Both the position numbers and the translations under genes were made by a program. 64,000 bases of DNA from Pristionchus mayeri (Eukaryota; Nematoda; Chromadorea; Rhabditida; Neodiplogasteridae): positions 43,015,216-43,079,215 of the forward strand of contig BTRK01000005.1 in assembly GCA_036245805.1 (NCBI GenBank), given 5' to 3'. Shown one piece after another: positions 13,113 to 25,142 of the stretch. A model generated the notes under the pieces. It searched no databases. It worked only from the letters and a program-made list of their open reading frames with translations, and had not been told where the DNA came from. Each line of letters opens with the position of its first letter. Position 1 is the stretch's first letter.

Positions 13113-13732
13113 GTAGAAAAATCATTCAAAAATACAGTATGCTTGTTATCAATCATCCACTATTGCCCGAAAATGGATGGGATTCTTGTCTGTATAATGA
13201 TCATACCTTCATGTTACACTATTCAGGACAGACTGCAACAGGCAGTCTAGTTGACTAATCAACATGGACAACAAGAACAAAATACAATTGAGTCATTTTC
13301 AATATTTAATCTGAAACAGACTTTGAATTTTTTAAATTCAAATTTAGAATACAAATTTCCAAAAGAACTAACGAAAACAAAAACAATAATATACAGCAGA
13401 AATTCAGAATAGAAGATTTCGATGATAGTGAGAATCAGATTATCCTTTATAACTCAAGCACTAATCAGATTAGGCATTGATCACATTCTTTGTTAGATAA
13501 GCTCCTCGAAAAACCGCCCCGTTTTTACAGCTCCACTAACAAGTTGTAGGAGTTCTTCATCCACATTTGAAGTTGAATTAAATTTAATTATCTATCTGGA
13601 TGACAGACTCCGAATAATACACACTTTTGTAAGCTTTTCCTAGATATTATTTGACAATTGTGGATGCGGGGATTAGGGCTGTTGCGTGGTAGCAGCCAGG
13701 ATTAGAGGTGTAAAAGCGATAGGGATGGTGAT
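13113..13732. other. No gene seen
   Basis: AT-rich DNA between a foldback element and a TTAA MITE. No exon, RNA gene or repeat recognised. Confidence 0.45.
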
Positions 13733-14027
13733 TTAAAGAAGGAGTAACACGAAAAATTAGTTGAATTAGCCACTATACGGGTGTGATAGAATCCGAAAGC
13801 CCGGTCATGAATCACTTTATCCGAAGTTTCACAAACAGCTATGAGGCTATTTACATACGCGCAAAGTTCATTGACAGCGCAGGGTAGTGGTCAGTTCGTT
13901 TATGTTTCACTGTATGTACTTAAGTTTCACCCCTCTTTTGGGGTAACTTGGCTACAGTTTCCCATTGCGAGCGCAATATCTTCGTGGTGGGACTCCCTAG
14001 CATTCATTCGTGTTACCCCTTCTTTAA
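13733..14027. mobile_element. TTAA-flanked MITE, family P1, copy B
   Basis: 295 bp, exactly the length of copy A. Ends TTAAAGAAGGAGTAACACGA and TCGTGTTACCCCTTCTTTAA form 20-bp inverted repeats including the TTAA target site. The interior matches copy A almost throughout. piggyBac-like by its target site; non-autonomous. Confidence 0.88.
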
Positions 14028-15047
14028 CACAAAGAGTCTCTCCTTTCTTTTTAAGAATGACAAAAGGGAGGGGAGAGATATGAGAATCCCTTTAAAACAT
14101 TGATAACTTATTATATCCGACATGAAGAATTGAGTTGTGTCTCCATGTGGCGACTAAGATTTGGTTCATTGAGTAGGAGTCAAAGAAATTTTCAAAGATT
14201 GTCTTGGAAATCGGTTAGAGGCACAAGAGAATATGAAGTGAAGATTCGCTTCTATTCTTATTTTTTAACCTCGAAATTGGAGGAGAGCATGTGGACGCAA
14301 CATCTCGCCTCTCTTTACCTGTTTCCCTATATCTATCTACTTATCTATCTGAATTTGACGGCATTAGATCGCCTACTAAGACAATTAGAGTTCGGGAAAC
14401 GACACTTTTAATTCTCGCTCGACCGATGCGGAGAATAATGAGAGTTTGATATCGTTTCTCCAACTCATTCCTCCTACTACTTAATGTCGACGTAAGCAGA
14501 CGAATGCAGCTTCTGATTCGATGCTGAATTCAGCTGCGACCTTGTGCGACGAATGATCTCCTCCGTAGATTCTCGGGTTGACGGAGATCGCGTTTGCGAA
14601 CTGCGTGGGGACCTCGTATCGTACTCTTCCGTACAATATGCGAAATGTACTGAAGTACATAGTGTAAAAGGTAAACAATCCACAAAATCCTAAAGCAATA
14701 AAAGAGGAGTTGTGCCTTTAACAACCCAGTTCGTGAGAAACGACTTTATGGTGCTAAGTAAAATTAGGCTGCAGCATCAGTCTAACGTGTTTCATCATAT
14801 TCACTAAATAACGGTTGTTATATTACGTACAAGAACATGACAATGCTCAAACCACAGGTGTCATAAAAAGCATAGATCCGGAACGATACCATTATCAGCA
14901 TACATGTAAACTCCAGACATTTGAGTGATTCCCTCTATCCGAAACTTGCGTCATATTTGCTTACGAATCGTGTATTTAAGTGTCGCTTTATTTCATATTC
15001 CGCCCTTCTCTGCCCATTATTCAACAATCATCTGATCGCAGTTTTAA
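14028..15047. other. No gene seen
   Basis: Mixed sequence with short frames in all directions (such as 14100-14411 plus and 14477-14724 minus) that overlap one another and show no family resemblance or splice context. Confidence 0.45.
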
Positions 15048-16566
15048 GAGAGACTATCTGAGCAGATTCACATACACCTGTACAGCAAAAAATAAAATTC
15101 CTTGAAAATAAGTCCCTTGGGTTACTTTTTCACGTAGATAAAGAAAATCGACCTTAGAAAACCGTATCTCTAACCCCTCGTTCTCTGTATTACGCTGAAG
15201 TGGGCGGTCGGATTTTGAAAAATTTTTTGGAGCTTCCAAAATCTCGACGAGATAAGCATTTTTCCTGTTGGAAGTGAAGGGCTAGCTTATCTGGAAAAAA
15301 AAGTTACGGTCATTTGAAATTTTCAAGTGGCCGTCCTGAAAAATTTTATTCCATATGGGGGATTTTAGATATGTTCATTGAATTCCCCGTGAAAAACTAC
15401 CCCTTATTTTAAAATTGCAGCGAAAAATATTTTCTGGATGGGGGTTAAATGGTCAACCGAACACCTCGGACTTGAACGATTTCGACCGAAAAAATCGACT
15501 TTTTGCGGAAATATTTTTTAGATCGACTTCTCGTGAACTGTGATGTGGAAATTCGGATTTTACGAGTGAAAATACGCCAGAAAATCTATATCTCGTGAAA
15601 TTCTGTGATATCAAATTTTTCGGCCCTAAACCTTTGAGGCCGAGAAAGTCGAAAAATTTGATACCACAGAATTTCACGAGATATAGATTTTCTGGCGTAT
15701 TTTCACTCGTAGAATCCGAATTTCCACATCACAGTTCACGAGAAGTCGATCTAAAAAATATTTCCGCAAAAAGTCGATTTTTTCGGTCGAAATCTTTCAA
15801 GTCCGAGGTGTTCGGTTGGCCATTTGACCCCCATCCAGAAAATATTTTTCGCTGCAATTTTAAAACAAGGGGTAGTTTTTCACGGGGAATTCAATGAACA
15901 TATCTAAAATCCCCCCTATGGAATAAAATTTTTCAGGACGGCCACTTGAAAATTTCAAATGACCGTAACTTTTTTTCCAGATAAGCTAGCCCTTCACTTC
16001 CAACAGGAAAAATGCTTATCTCGTCGAGATTTTGGAAGCTCCAAAAAAATTTTCAAAATCCGACCGCCCACTTCGGCGTAATACAGAGAACGAGGGGTCA
16101 GAGATACGGTTTTCTAAGGTCGATTTTCTTTATCTACGTGAAAAAGTAACCCAAGGGACTTATTTTCAAGGAATTTTATTTTTTGCTGTACGGTTCATAG
16201 GTGAAATTGCTCGATCCTCTCAGATAAAGGTAAAGGTAAATGTACATCCCGTCTTCGAGACTGGGCTCGCGGGAGAACACTGCTAGGCCAGTGTTAAAAT
16301 GGGCTGATTCAGTCTGGAGTGCCCACTTTTTCGCCAGACCTATTTACCTGCGTGATTTAGTCACGACTACCAATTCCCCGTCCCCAATAGGTAGGCGCCT
16401 TGGTGGGACGGAGACGATGACACGTCCGGGAATCGAACCCGGGTGGAATGGAATGGGAGGGCGCGCCATAGACCACTACACCACTTCGTCTCTATCCTCT
16501 ATCGAGAAAAGATTATATCTATCGAAAAAAGATTATCATGGTGTTATGCTCTCAGATAGTCTCTCT
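15048..16566. repeat. Foldback element family 1, copy 2, interrupted by a SINE
   Basis: The outer ends GAGACTATCTGAG and CTCAGATAGTCTC match family 1. The arms mirror each other about a centre near 15635, with GAATTTCACGAGATATAGAT on one side and its complement on the other. A tRNA-derived SINE (16221-16493) sits inside the right end. The arm text (GCTGTACGG, ACGAGGGGTCAGAGA) is shared with copy 1 at 3993-5821. Frames inside the arms are mirror images, not genes. Confidence 0.8.
16221..16493 (-). mobile_element. tRNA-derived SINE, copy 1
   Basis: Read on the minus strand it begins with a tRNA-related head: a box A-like TGGTGTAGTGG about 50 bases before a perfect box B, GGTTCGATTCC. A tRNA-unrelated body follows (GGCGCCTACCTATTGGGGAC and on), then a tail of TTTACC units. 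ATCCTCT occurs just outside both ends (16214-16220 and 16494-16500) and may be the target-site duplication. The head does not fold as an intact tRNA. A second copy is at 48985-49130. Copying by an unidentified LINE is expected for this class. Confidence 0.75.
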
Positions 16567-17812
16567 TAACTAGGATCTTTAGAAAACCATGTGCGTATTC
16601 GAGTTTGGTGTTACCAATTTGAGCATAATCTTTTTTCTCGACACGAATTATCAGCGCATCTTTGAAGCATGTTTGACCGCGTAAGCGTAGGCCGATTCGA
16701 GTGGTACCATCTGTCGACGATGATTTCATGGCTAATCCATTCTTGTTTCCTTGGAGAAAGAGTAGCATCAGAAATTGGGAAATCAAGATAACGCGCTTCC
16801 ATTATTGTATTCACTTCTCTACACTTGTGCTCACTTTCATAGCTTTTCTTTCATAATAAAAATATAAAAATAAGATAAAATATATTTGTAAATTTGATTA
16901 ATTTCGGTGTTCATGGCATCGAAAACTGCGCAATACGCCTTCGACATAGAAAAATCGCCAAATGGACGATGGAAAGAGAAAAATAACCAAGTCAATTTGA
17001 ACTCATTCCCATTTCTTTGGCTTTTACTTGAAAATGTAGTAGCCCATCTCCTCAGGTTGCATTCACATGCGAAAAGCCGTCGGTTGTTGCTTACGACAAT
17101 GAAACTTCTGTAAAAGGATAGTTTTAGTAGACTGATTGGCTCCAAATGATTTCTTTATTTACCACATATCCTGTGTCATTGAGAGTTGTGATGTTCCTAT
17201 CGTTTTTGTTTTTTTTCTCATTTCAGTGTCATTCCGAAAGCGCTGCAAGCGAATCTTCATGATACTCATTCTCGCTGTCATCGTTGCATATTCCACTTGG
17301 CTCGTTGCTATCACTTATAAGGAATGGAAGAAAACTCACTAATAGCGTTCTCTTGTTTCAAATCGTTTCTAGCCGTCGTATTCGGTTCTACTATAAATCG
17401 ATTAATTTGTATTGTGGTTATTTACCTATAAATATACAGGTTTACTGAAATGATGAACTTAGAAATGTTATTTTTTCCATTACATTACGTCCGTCAAAGT
17501 AGCACAATATGTATTATTCTCGCTCATTCTTGTCATACACCGATAAATATAATTCTAAGGACTCAGCGTATCGAGTCTAAAATGTGCCCGAATTAGATCA
17601 AATCCTCGTAAATATCTCGTGGCGATGAGAGATACATACTACCTATTCAATTTGCCAGCATCTTAAAAGTCGCGGAACATGGAATTTCAGTGAATAAGTA
17701 AATATTTATCATTGTGAAGAGGCACTGGAGGCTCCTCAAAAAGGAATTTTTTATTCTGGCGTTTTAACGACTTGGTATTCTTCAAATGTTAACTGTGAAA
17801 ACAGAGAGACGA
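16567..17812. other. No gene seen
   Basis: AT-rich region downstream of the CDF gene. Overlapping short frames at 16837-17342 on both strands show no recognisable domain. A small unrecognised gene cannot be excluded. Confidence 0.4.
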
Positions 17813-20306
17813 TTAATCTCCATCGCAGGCGTAGTCGCAATGGACGAACGAGCGGTCGACGAAATCGATCTGATTTATCTTCTTCTCCAGAGGATGCGAA
17901 ATGTCATGCGTGATCTGCAATATTTTGCTTTTTGAAGAAGGCATAAAAGCAACGCAACAAAATCAGCTTCAAGCGAAAGATAACCTTGAGTGGCAGATTC
18001 TCCTCCATGACAATATGCATCTCGACCATTGCCTTCGCTCCGATGTGATACAGCATGACGTGATCTATTTTCCAGAAGTTCTCATCGAAATTAGAATGAG
18101 CGCCTCAAATATCAAAATACACAATGCCTCACTACTACCCAGCGTTATTTATATATTTTTAAAATTCTAGTCTCTTACCCTGGCAACAGCGATCGACAAC
18201 TCACTGGATTCGATCATCGTGCTGCATTCCTATCCTGAGCACTCTGGACAGATGTTCCTGCTCCGCTCGAACTCCTGTCAGAGAGGGAATGTGCTCCAAA
18301 GCGTGCGCGAACCAATTGAACGCGATGATGGAACTGAAAAAAATACGATTCGTTGAAATATTGAATTAGAAGTGTCAGTAAAATCGTGAATCATAATGCA
18401 GCCTCGCGAAGGTCAACTGAATGCTTATCGCGGCAAATGAGAAGATCAATGCAAAATTGGAACCCTCAGGGTAGCTCCCGTTTAGAGAAGAAAAAAGATA
18501 AATTATTTCCCCGCAAGCAGCACATGTTTTTCATGCCAATGCATACATTTTTCAGTGGTTGATTGGCTCACCAGACAAGACACGCGCCGACGGGGTCAGC
18601 GTATTTCCAGATGAAGCGAGACCCGATGAAGGCGGCAACTATCGCAACTGAGGAGGTGGCGATGTCGTTCCGCATGTCCAACGCTATCACCTGCAAAGTT
18701 GAGTTTTATCTTACCTGATTGGGTATTATTTCGCTATTACGTGCCAAGTATATGGCTATTTTAACCGAAATGGAGCAAAATACTCATTTATAAGGTGATG
18801 CTCTGTGAGAGTGAAAGCGCAAAGTATTCGTCTTTTCGAAACTTCCTGTTCCATAAACTGGGAGAGGGGGCAAAAGTATCGCAATTTTATTTTTATTTTT
18901 TATGGTTGTACGCCACTGTAAGTGACGTGATCACCATTTTTCCGTCATCAGGCTTCAAATACTCTCAGCCAATTGAGTAATAGGAAATGAATAAAATTTG
19001 ATAAAGTAAATGAACGATAAACCAACATTTCCGTGTACTATGGCGTTGAGCGAGTGGAGGATGATAACGATGTTTGAGATGCCCATGATTACAGCACATA
19101 GGATTACACCTACTGTTTCCAGTCTGAAATTGAAGAAATATTGTTTACATATCTTCAGTCACACAAAAATCTGCATCGTCGCTCACTTGTTTACTCTCTC
19201 TCTCTCTCCTCCCGAAATTTAACAATCTAGAGAATGGGGTGGACAATGGGGTTTGCTTTCGATGTATAATAATTTACAACATATCTCTGCATGTGTAAAA
19301 TAATTCAAACAAAAATGAAACTGACCGTTCCCTTCCTCTCGGATACTTGAAGAAGTCAGATTTCTTGATGAGGTGCAGACAGAGGCCCATGATCAACCCC
19401 GTTGTCAGATCCATCGCAGATTCCACAAAAGTACTGTAATTGAGTACATATGAGTTCTAAAATATCTGGTGGAAAGTTTAATGCGCTTCGAAAAGCTTAA
19501 TTTAGATAATTTCGAATATGCGGTTCGATCACCTGATAATGGAGAGGGATCCAGACAAGATTGCAGCAGTGAGATTGGCGAAGAGAAGGATGACATTGAG
19601 GGAGATGTGAGTGTAGTTGAGGATGCGATCGATTCGAGGCTCGCTCTGAGACCCAATTCATCAATATCAGTGATTTCCACAGACAGGCATGACGTCATAC
19701 GCTAAAGTGAAGTGAATAACAAAGCTCTGCCTTGCCTTGTATCATCAAACTCTTCAAAAACCAGTTTTTCGGGAATACATTCTCTAAGAATTAGTATATT
19801 CTCAGGGCAAAAACAAATTGGGAAGCGAATGGGAGGGCAGAACTCACATCCACCGGCGGGATCTCTCCGGAAAGCAGTTTTTCGTCGTTTTCGTAATGCC
19901 CGATCAGCTCTGCTTGCTCATCATAAAACTAAAACAAACATATGTGTCTATGATAATAGAAATGTGTTATAAATTATACCTTCTTAAAGAAGGAGTGAAT
20001 GCAAACGCGCGTCCGGTTGGAATATGTTTCACCTAGGGACGCGCTCTCTTCAAGTCGCGTGCTATCTCGCCCCCTTCCCTGAGCTTTCCCTGATCTGGCT
20101 GCCAGCCAACTAGCTATAACTATGTTCGGAATGGAGATAGCAATGTGAAAATTTCGGAGCTTCTTATCGTTGTGGAGCTTTAGACAGTGCATATGATAGC
20201 TTCGAAAATTGAATTTTGAGTTTACTCCTCCTTTAATCAGTTTCTTTCGCTTCTTCCTCTCAAAGAATCCGACTTTTGGTTCCTTGGAGTTCCCGTTTTC
20301 AATCAT
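17813..20306 (-). CDS. Cation diffusion facilitator (Mn-type CDF) transporter
   Basis: A metal-proton antiporter that would move divalent cations out of the cytosol. Exons seen (minus strand order): 20306-20226, 19928-19848, 19645-19533, 19433-19326, 19123-~19018, 18690-18572, 18333-18205, ~18080-17985, 17914-17813 (stop TAA). Helix 2 has TFVESAMDLTTG (E-x3-D) and helix 5 has ALDMRNDIATS. The D-x3-D of helix 5 is typical of Mn-CDF rather than of zinc transporters, which have H-x3-D. RYADP-like KYADPVGA follows, and the cytosolic tail ends SFVHCDYACDGD. I could not find the usual helix 4 between 19018 and 18690, nor a clean acceptor at about 18080, so a missed exon, assembly error or early decay is possible. 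The start MIENGNSKEP is the first in-frame Met upstream. A broken second copy lies on the opposite strand at 22519-22794. Confidence 0.82.
19984..20236. mobile_element. TTAA-flanked MITE (family P2) inside CDF intron 1
   Basis: 253 bp bounded by TTAA. The ends TTAAAGAAGGAGTGAA and TTTACTCCTCCTTTAA are inverted repeats. Read along the CDF gene (minus strand), the end TTAAAGGAGGAGTAAAC overlaps the last codons of exon 1 and contains the GTAAAC that serves as the intron's 5' splice site. A diverged relative (sharing TCTTCAAGTCGCGTGCT) begins at 55239. Confidence 0.8.
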
Positions 20307-22518
20307 CTTCAATATTTGAATCGTACGACAGAAATAACACAAAGAGACAAACAGGAAATCGTTATCAAGTGTGAGCCTCATCGAAGTGTATTGGAGCATG
20401 AGGTCACACTCGCAGGTAGTAAAAATTTCTTCACTATCGCATGCCTAACAGACACGAGATAATGCTAGCTGATGAGCGTTTGATCTGTTCGCGATCTACT
20501 GCTCTACATCATGCTGTCGATATGAAGACTAGCAATATCGCAATTTCCATAAAATCAAGCTAAGCGACGTAATTTCACGGACAGTGAAGGCTTACGCATG
20601 GATTGCAATGATATCAGGTCAACATACATAGTGTCGAGTGACCGAGTAGGAGTTGAGACGAGAAGGGCAGAGAAAGGCGGGAGGGGGTCTCCGCTTTGGA
20701 TGCGCCGGGTTGGGTTGTTCAATGCCTCATGCTTATGTAGTCCCTTCGGGTGATTGTGAAATCGGCGTCAAACTTCGACCCGTGAATAATCTTTTGTTAT
20801 CCTGCATACGATTCTCCGAAATAGCGTCGAGGTTACAGATTTCAACTATTCATTTCACTCCCTCTCTAGCACTGACTGCCGTGGAAAATAGTGTAAGAAA
20901 TCGAGAGAAACACACAAACACCGATAAGGGAAAGCTTTGTTCCTCGGCAAAAATATGTGTGGCGTCAACACCCCTGGTCTTAGTAGCTTGAGAACGCTTT
21001 TGCAAGGAGCGTGTGTGAGGCATCGATGTAATGATGTAAAGTAGGCAGTTCGTGTCAAGTAGAATAAAGAGAATGTCATTGATGAATTGATCAGCATCTA
21101 TGTGATACACATCGAAGTCACTCCACCCGAGATCAACACCGGCGATATTACGTGCGGATTCATGTGTCTTTTAAAAATGCTTTCGACAATCCTGTGTACA
21201 AAGACGTCGACGCCACTACTATTTTCGCTGATGGGCACAACTCTCCCAAGATGATTATAGTTTGATTATCTCGATTTCGCTCACTCCCTTGCAGGGCAGA
21301 CAGTGTGATAAATTGGGTGGAGGGAGAGGTAGACAGAGGGAGAGAGAGGGATGAGAGTATACGAGGGATAGCTATCGTCTGCAACCTCCGTACGACATCG
21401 GAAATTCTTAGGATGACGCATGGTTATTTTTGCAGGTTTGAGCTTTACGCGTGTATCGTAATCAACAGATGGCAGTATAAAAGTGAGGAACACAACATAC
21501 CGTATCCGCAGCGGACTTTAAACCCCGAAACAACCTTACCTACTTAATATCTTCCTTTAGTCGGTTTCGTTGAATCCTATCCGCTCCCCCCGTTGCTTCT
21601 CGTGAACTCCTCGGGGTTGAGCACCTTGAGCTTTCGAAAATGAATCCTTGATTTAGATACCGCGTAAGCCGCATGGTCCGTGCAAACTAAAAATCGTTTC
21701 TGCTTTTTTCATTCATGTATTTTCAATTTTGATAGTACCTTCTATTTCCTTTCATCCTATATTTTTATTGCTCACAACCACACAATATTTTGTAACGAGA
21801 ACTACTTGTAGACATTCACGATACACCGGCACATTTACAAATTGTCGGTCTGGATTTGATTATACTTTAGGAAAAGGTTAATTACAAAGGCGTTTTGGAT
21901 TCGTGGCCGTAGCGTAGTGAGATCACATCACTCCTCTACCTCGCCCCGAATACTCCATCGTGCTCATTCATGATCAAATTCTTCAGGACCTCTTAGCAAA
22001 AACACTTGTATCTGTGACATATTTGGTAGTTAAATCCTGTTCATTGACTACTTCACAATATGCTGTGAAGGTTGACTATCTGTCTCTGAAGGTGATTCAA
22101 CTGTTTGCTTCGGTCTCTTATCGATGATGAGTAGGGGGGGGGGGTGGGGTGTAAACTCCACACATCGCGAACTGAGCAAACTCTATTCAATGAACACACT
22201 ATATTTTGCCGCTCCGACAATTTCAAGACTGTCGAGGAGAAGTGAGCGTGAAATAGTTATAACTGCCGAATAGTGAGGCTATAAGCACCAGCTATCACAC
22301 TGCAAGGAGCACGTTGCTGAATTATCACTGAGCCGCAACGAGTTGTCTGCTCTGATTTCCGCCCTCGGTGTAATAATCGAATGATTTACAGATGTTTCCC
22401 AAGGACAACTTGAAAGCACCGACACTCGGCTACTGTGAGAGGAGGAAGCGGCAAACACTGGTGAAACAGGTCTTGTGTTATAGTGTAGTTTTAACATTTT
22501 TAAACATTTATTGTCCAG
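20307..22518. other. No gene seen; diverged inverted repeat 20740-21480
   Basis: Between the two CDF copies. The block about 20740-21000 is a diverged inverted copy of 21180-21480: both encode, in opposite directions, runs like LCxSAKIxVASTxL, which reflects repeat structure rather than a gene. No exon was identified. This interval should contain the promoter of the minus-strand CDF gene, but I see no recognisable element. Confidence 0.45.
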
Positions 22519-22794
22519 TACTATGACGAGCAAGCAAAGTTGATAGCGCATTACGAAAATGACGCAAAGATTATTTCCGGACAGATCGTATCCATTAAAG
22601 TGAGTAGTTATCCCGATTACCATAAATGATGTACATAGCTTAAATCATTCCCCAAACTTATTGATTCGAAACATTGTACAGATGAAGCCTCGGGTCGATC
22701 GCAAGCTGACCAGAGCACGCATCTCCTTCAATGCAATGCTGCTATTGGCTAATCTCATCTCATCAATCTTGCCTGCGTCACTGTCCATGATCAG
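22519..22794 (+). pseudogene. Second CDF transporter copy, two N-terminal exons only
   Basis: Exon 22519-22599 (acceptor TTGTCCAG, donor GTGAGT) encodes YYDEQAKLIAHYENDAKII and more. It aligns with FYDEQAELIGHYENDEKLL of the neighbouring minus-strand gene. Exon 22682-22794 encodes PRVDRKLTRARISFNAMLLL and on to SLSMI. The two exons are 81 and 113 nt, exactly the lengths of their counterparts (19848-19928 and 19533-19645), and keep the same splice phases. No later transmembrane exons were found before 23480, so this looks like a truncated inverted duplicate. A gene completed by diverged exons is the alternative. Confidence 0.7.
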
Positions 22795-23094
22795 GTGAAC
22801 GTGTTAAAGTAATAATAATATTTTATCTTCGCCCGAAACACGATAGTGAGCGATAGATCTTGAAGTCATGAGATAACGTGCATGTGGATTATTCAAATGT
22901 ATTCTAAAATAGTCATGATTTTCCGTGATATTCTCATGTTAAATGTAGATCCTTCGCAGGTTGTTCGTACGACTACTGAGTTGACCTTCTGCGCCATGTG
23001 CAACTTCGTCTATGACATGCGTAGCGAAGGCCGCAGATAAAGCAATTATTTGCTGTCTTTGATTTCTTGCTCTCCGCACTAATATTGTGAGAAT

Positions 23095-23480
23095 TCGAAA
23101 AATTAAAACGCTGTCTCCGTAAGAACGGAGGGGTAGGTGGCACATAGCTTCAAAATCATCCCAGGAAGTTCAAACTTTGGATTGAGAGTGCCTATCGGTG
23201 GGATACACTTCAGCCATAAAATTATACCCAAAAGTTGATCTTTGAACTTTCAGATGGAAAATTTTTATCTTGATTTTTGCCCCATGTGTTATACATCATT
23301 CGAAAGAGCATAAAAAGTTGTGCCGAAATCCAAGTTTTCGTTATCGTAGAGCATCGGATGTTCATGAAATCGATAATTATGTAAATTTTTCGAGTTTTTG
23401 AACTTTCAGAAAAATATTTCGACGTGTTCCAATTGCGGCTACCCCGCAGAAACTTGATATATGGTGTGAAATGTTATGCT
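23095..23480. repeat. Single arm of foldback family 2
   Basis: TCCGTAAGAACGGAGGGGTA followed by GGTGGCACA and CACTTCAGCC tracks the left end of the 5949-7980 element (TTCTCTGTAAGAATG, GGTGGCACAG, TACACTTC). The opposite arm is absent, so this is a partial or solo arm. Confidence 0.5.
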
Positions 23481-23503
23481 GAATCCAAAAAAAACCAGGA
23501 TAA

Positions 23504-23728
23504 GGCACGAGGTACCTTTCACAAGCGGTGTTTGAAAAACTAGATCTCGGAAAGGCGACGAAGTTCATCCTGCAGCATCAGATTCAGTCAAGGGAATGGG
23601 CAGATGCAACGGAGGTGAAACTGAAGGATTCCCGGTTCTATCTGAAGGGAGACTTCCGCCTGCACACCAAGAACGGATCCCGTGTGGCCCATCATTGTTT
23701 CATGAACTCCGATGGAAGTCGAATGTAA
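23504..23728 (+). CDS. Putative exon of an unrecognised protein
   Basis: An open stretch starting near 23504 (first Met at 23528) and ending at a stop at 23726-23728. It encodes FEKLDLGKATKFILQHQIQ, then a charged segment including KDSRFYLKGDFRLHT and HHCFMNSDGSRM. Composition looks like real coding sequence rather than repeat noise, and codon use is GC-rich like the nearby exons. I do not recognise the family and see no clear partner exons. It could be a single-exon remnant or part of a gene whose other exons I missed. Confidence 0.4.
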   Translation, partial: GTRYLSQAVFEKLDLGKATKFILQHQIQSREWADATEVKLKDSRFYLKGDFRLHTKNGSRVAHHCFMNSDGSRM

Positions 23729-25142
23729 ATTCCAAAAATGCAACATTAAGGAGAAGTGAAGTGAAATGCGTTCTACAACAAAACGAGCTACCGATGTGTG
23801 ACTAAACATCATTCATTTTCGATGGATTTGCAATTGAAAAGAAATATTACTCCACGTGTGCTTAAAATTTTTCTCTCAATAACTCGTATTCAAATTGTCA
23901 GCCGCTTTGTTCGTTCCCAACTCTCCTTTCCAAATAATTTTCATCACTCAGCCTCCTCTGAAGAGGTAGGTTGTTCCGACTGTCCTTGCCTTTTTTCCTG
24001 TATTTTGGTCACACATTGACGAGGCGAACAATGACCATTTCAAAAGATTCGAACCGGAAATCTTCACGTTTAACGATAAAAAAAGCCAATACTTATCAGA
24101 TCGCTCATACTCTCCCTGCAAAAATTTAAGTTTAAAGTATAACTTCATATTCTCGCCCGAAATCTGGGTAAAATGGGTTTTCATTTTTGTAGAGCGCATC
24201 TCAAAAAAATGATTGATACCGCATGTAATTTAGAAATCAATAATCTGATCTCCACCTTTAGTAACGATTTATTTTAAATTTTAGGATACCGACTCGCCCC
24301 AATTGCCCGAAGCGCTGGGTGGAGTCGGAGTAACGTAGAGATTGTTTTGACGAAAATAAATATTCCCGTTTGTAGCCATTTCAACAATCAAACTAAAATC
24401 AGCTTTAAGAGCGTCATTAAATTTCCTTCAAAGTATACGGAACAGTGTGCTTACATTACTAACGATTTCTGATATAATAATGTGTATTTATTATCATTTA
24501 TTTCAGCTCTCCGAATTAATGTTTCGGGACAACGAAGTCGAACAAGTCATGACTATCGAACAAACCTGCGCATCCGGATTGACCGATAGTGGAACTTCTT
24601 GGATAATTCACCCACACCCTATTTCTGACCGATCCTACTGTTTCCCATCTTTCCCCTCGACTAGATAATCTTATCGTTACGCATCCCTAGCAATGTGGGA
24701 ATGAAAAGGTCCAAGTTGCCCAAGAAATGCCTAAATATATTCAATGATACGATTATGTTCTATTCATTTTAAATATATATTTTTCTCAGTTTGGGCATGC
24801 GCGTGTAAGGACTACGGTGATCGAAGCGAATCGTTCACAGAACCTCTGGTAACGGTCCATCTCGACACGACTAACATGACCTACTGTACCATGTGTGTAG
24901 GGGGAGGAGTCGCAGATAGAGCAATTATATGAGTACGTGTGATATTGCTAATAAAAATCGACCGTAATCATTCTCATTTTACTTGCTTTTGTCATACCAG
25001 AAAAAAATTAGTTCAAATTAGTTTTCTCTCACTCATTAATTAGACCAAATATGTATTCATGGAGGCCTATTATACATTACGCCAGTATAAAGTTCACAGA
25101 TTTTTAGAGATTCTGTAATGCTGTACTGAGCCTTTTTTTTGG
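23729..25142. other. No gene seen
   Basis: AT-rich sequence with short frames only. The 24447-24668 frame is preceded by a plausible acceptor (ATTTCAG at 24501-24507) but has no recognisable domain. Confidence 0.4.

Noticed and set aside
16411..16493. Possible tRNA gene with a perfect box B
   Set aside because: Acceptor, D and anticodon stems do not pair, and the segment continues into a body shared with 48985-49130; it is the head of a SINE.
20653..20991. 112-codon plus-strand frame
   Set aside because: It lies in one arm of a diverged inverted repeat, and similar peptide text appears in the opposite arm on the other strand.
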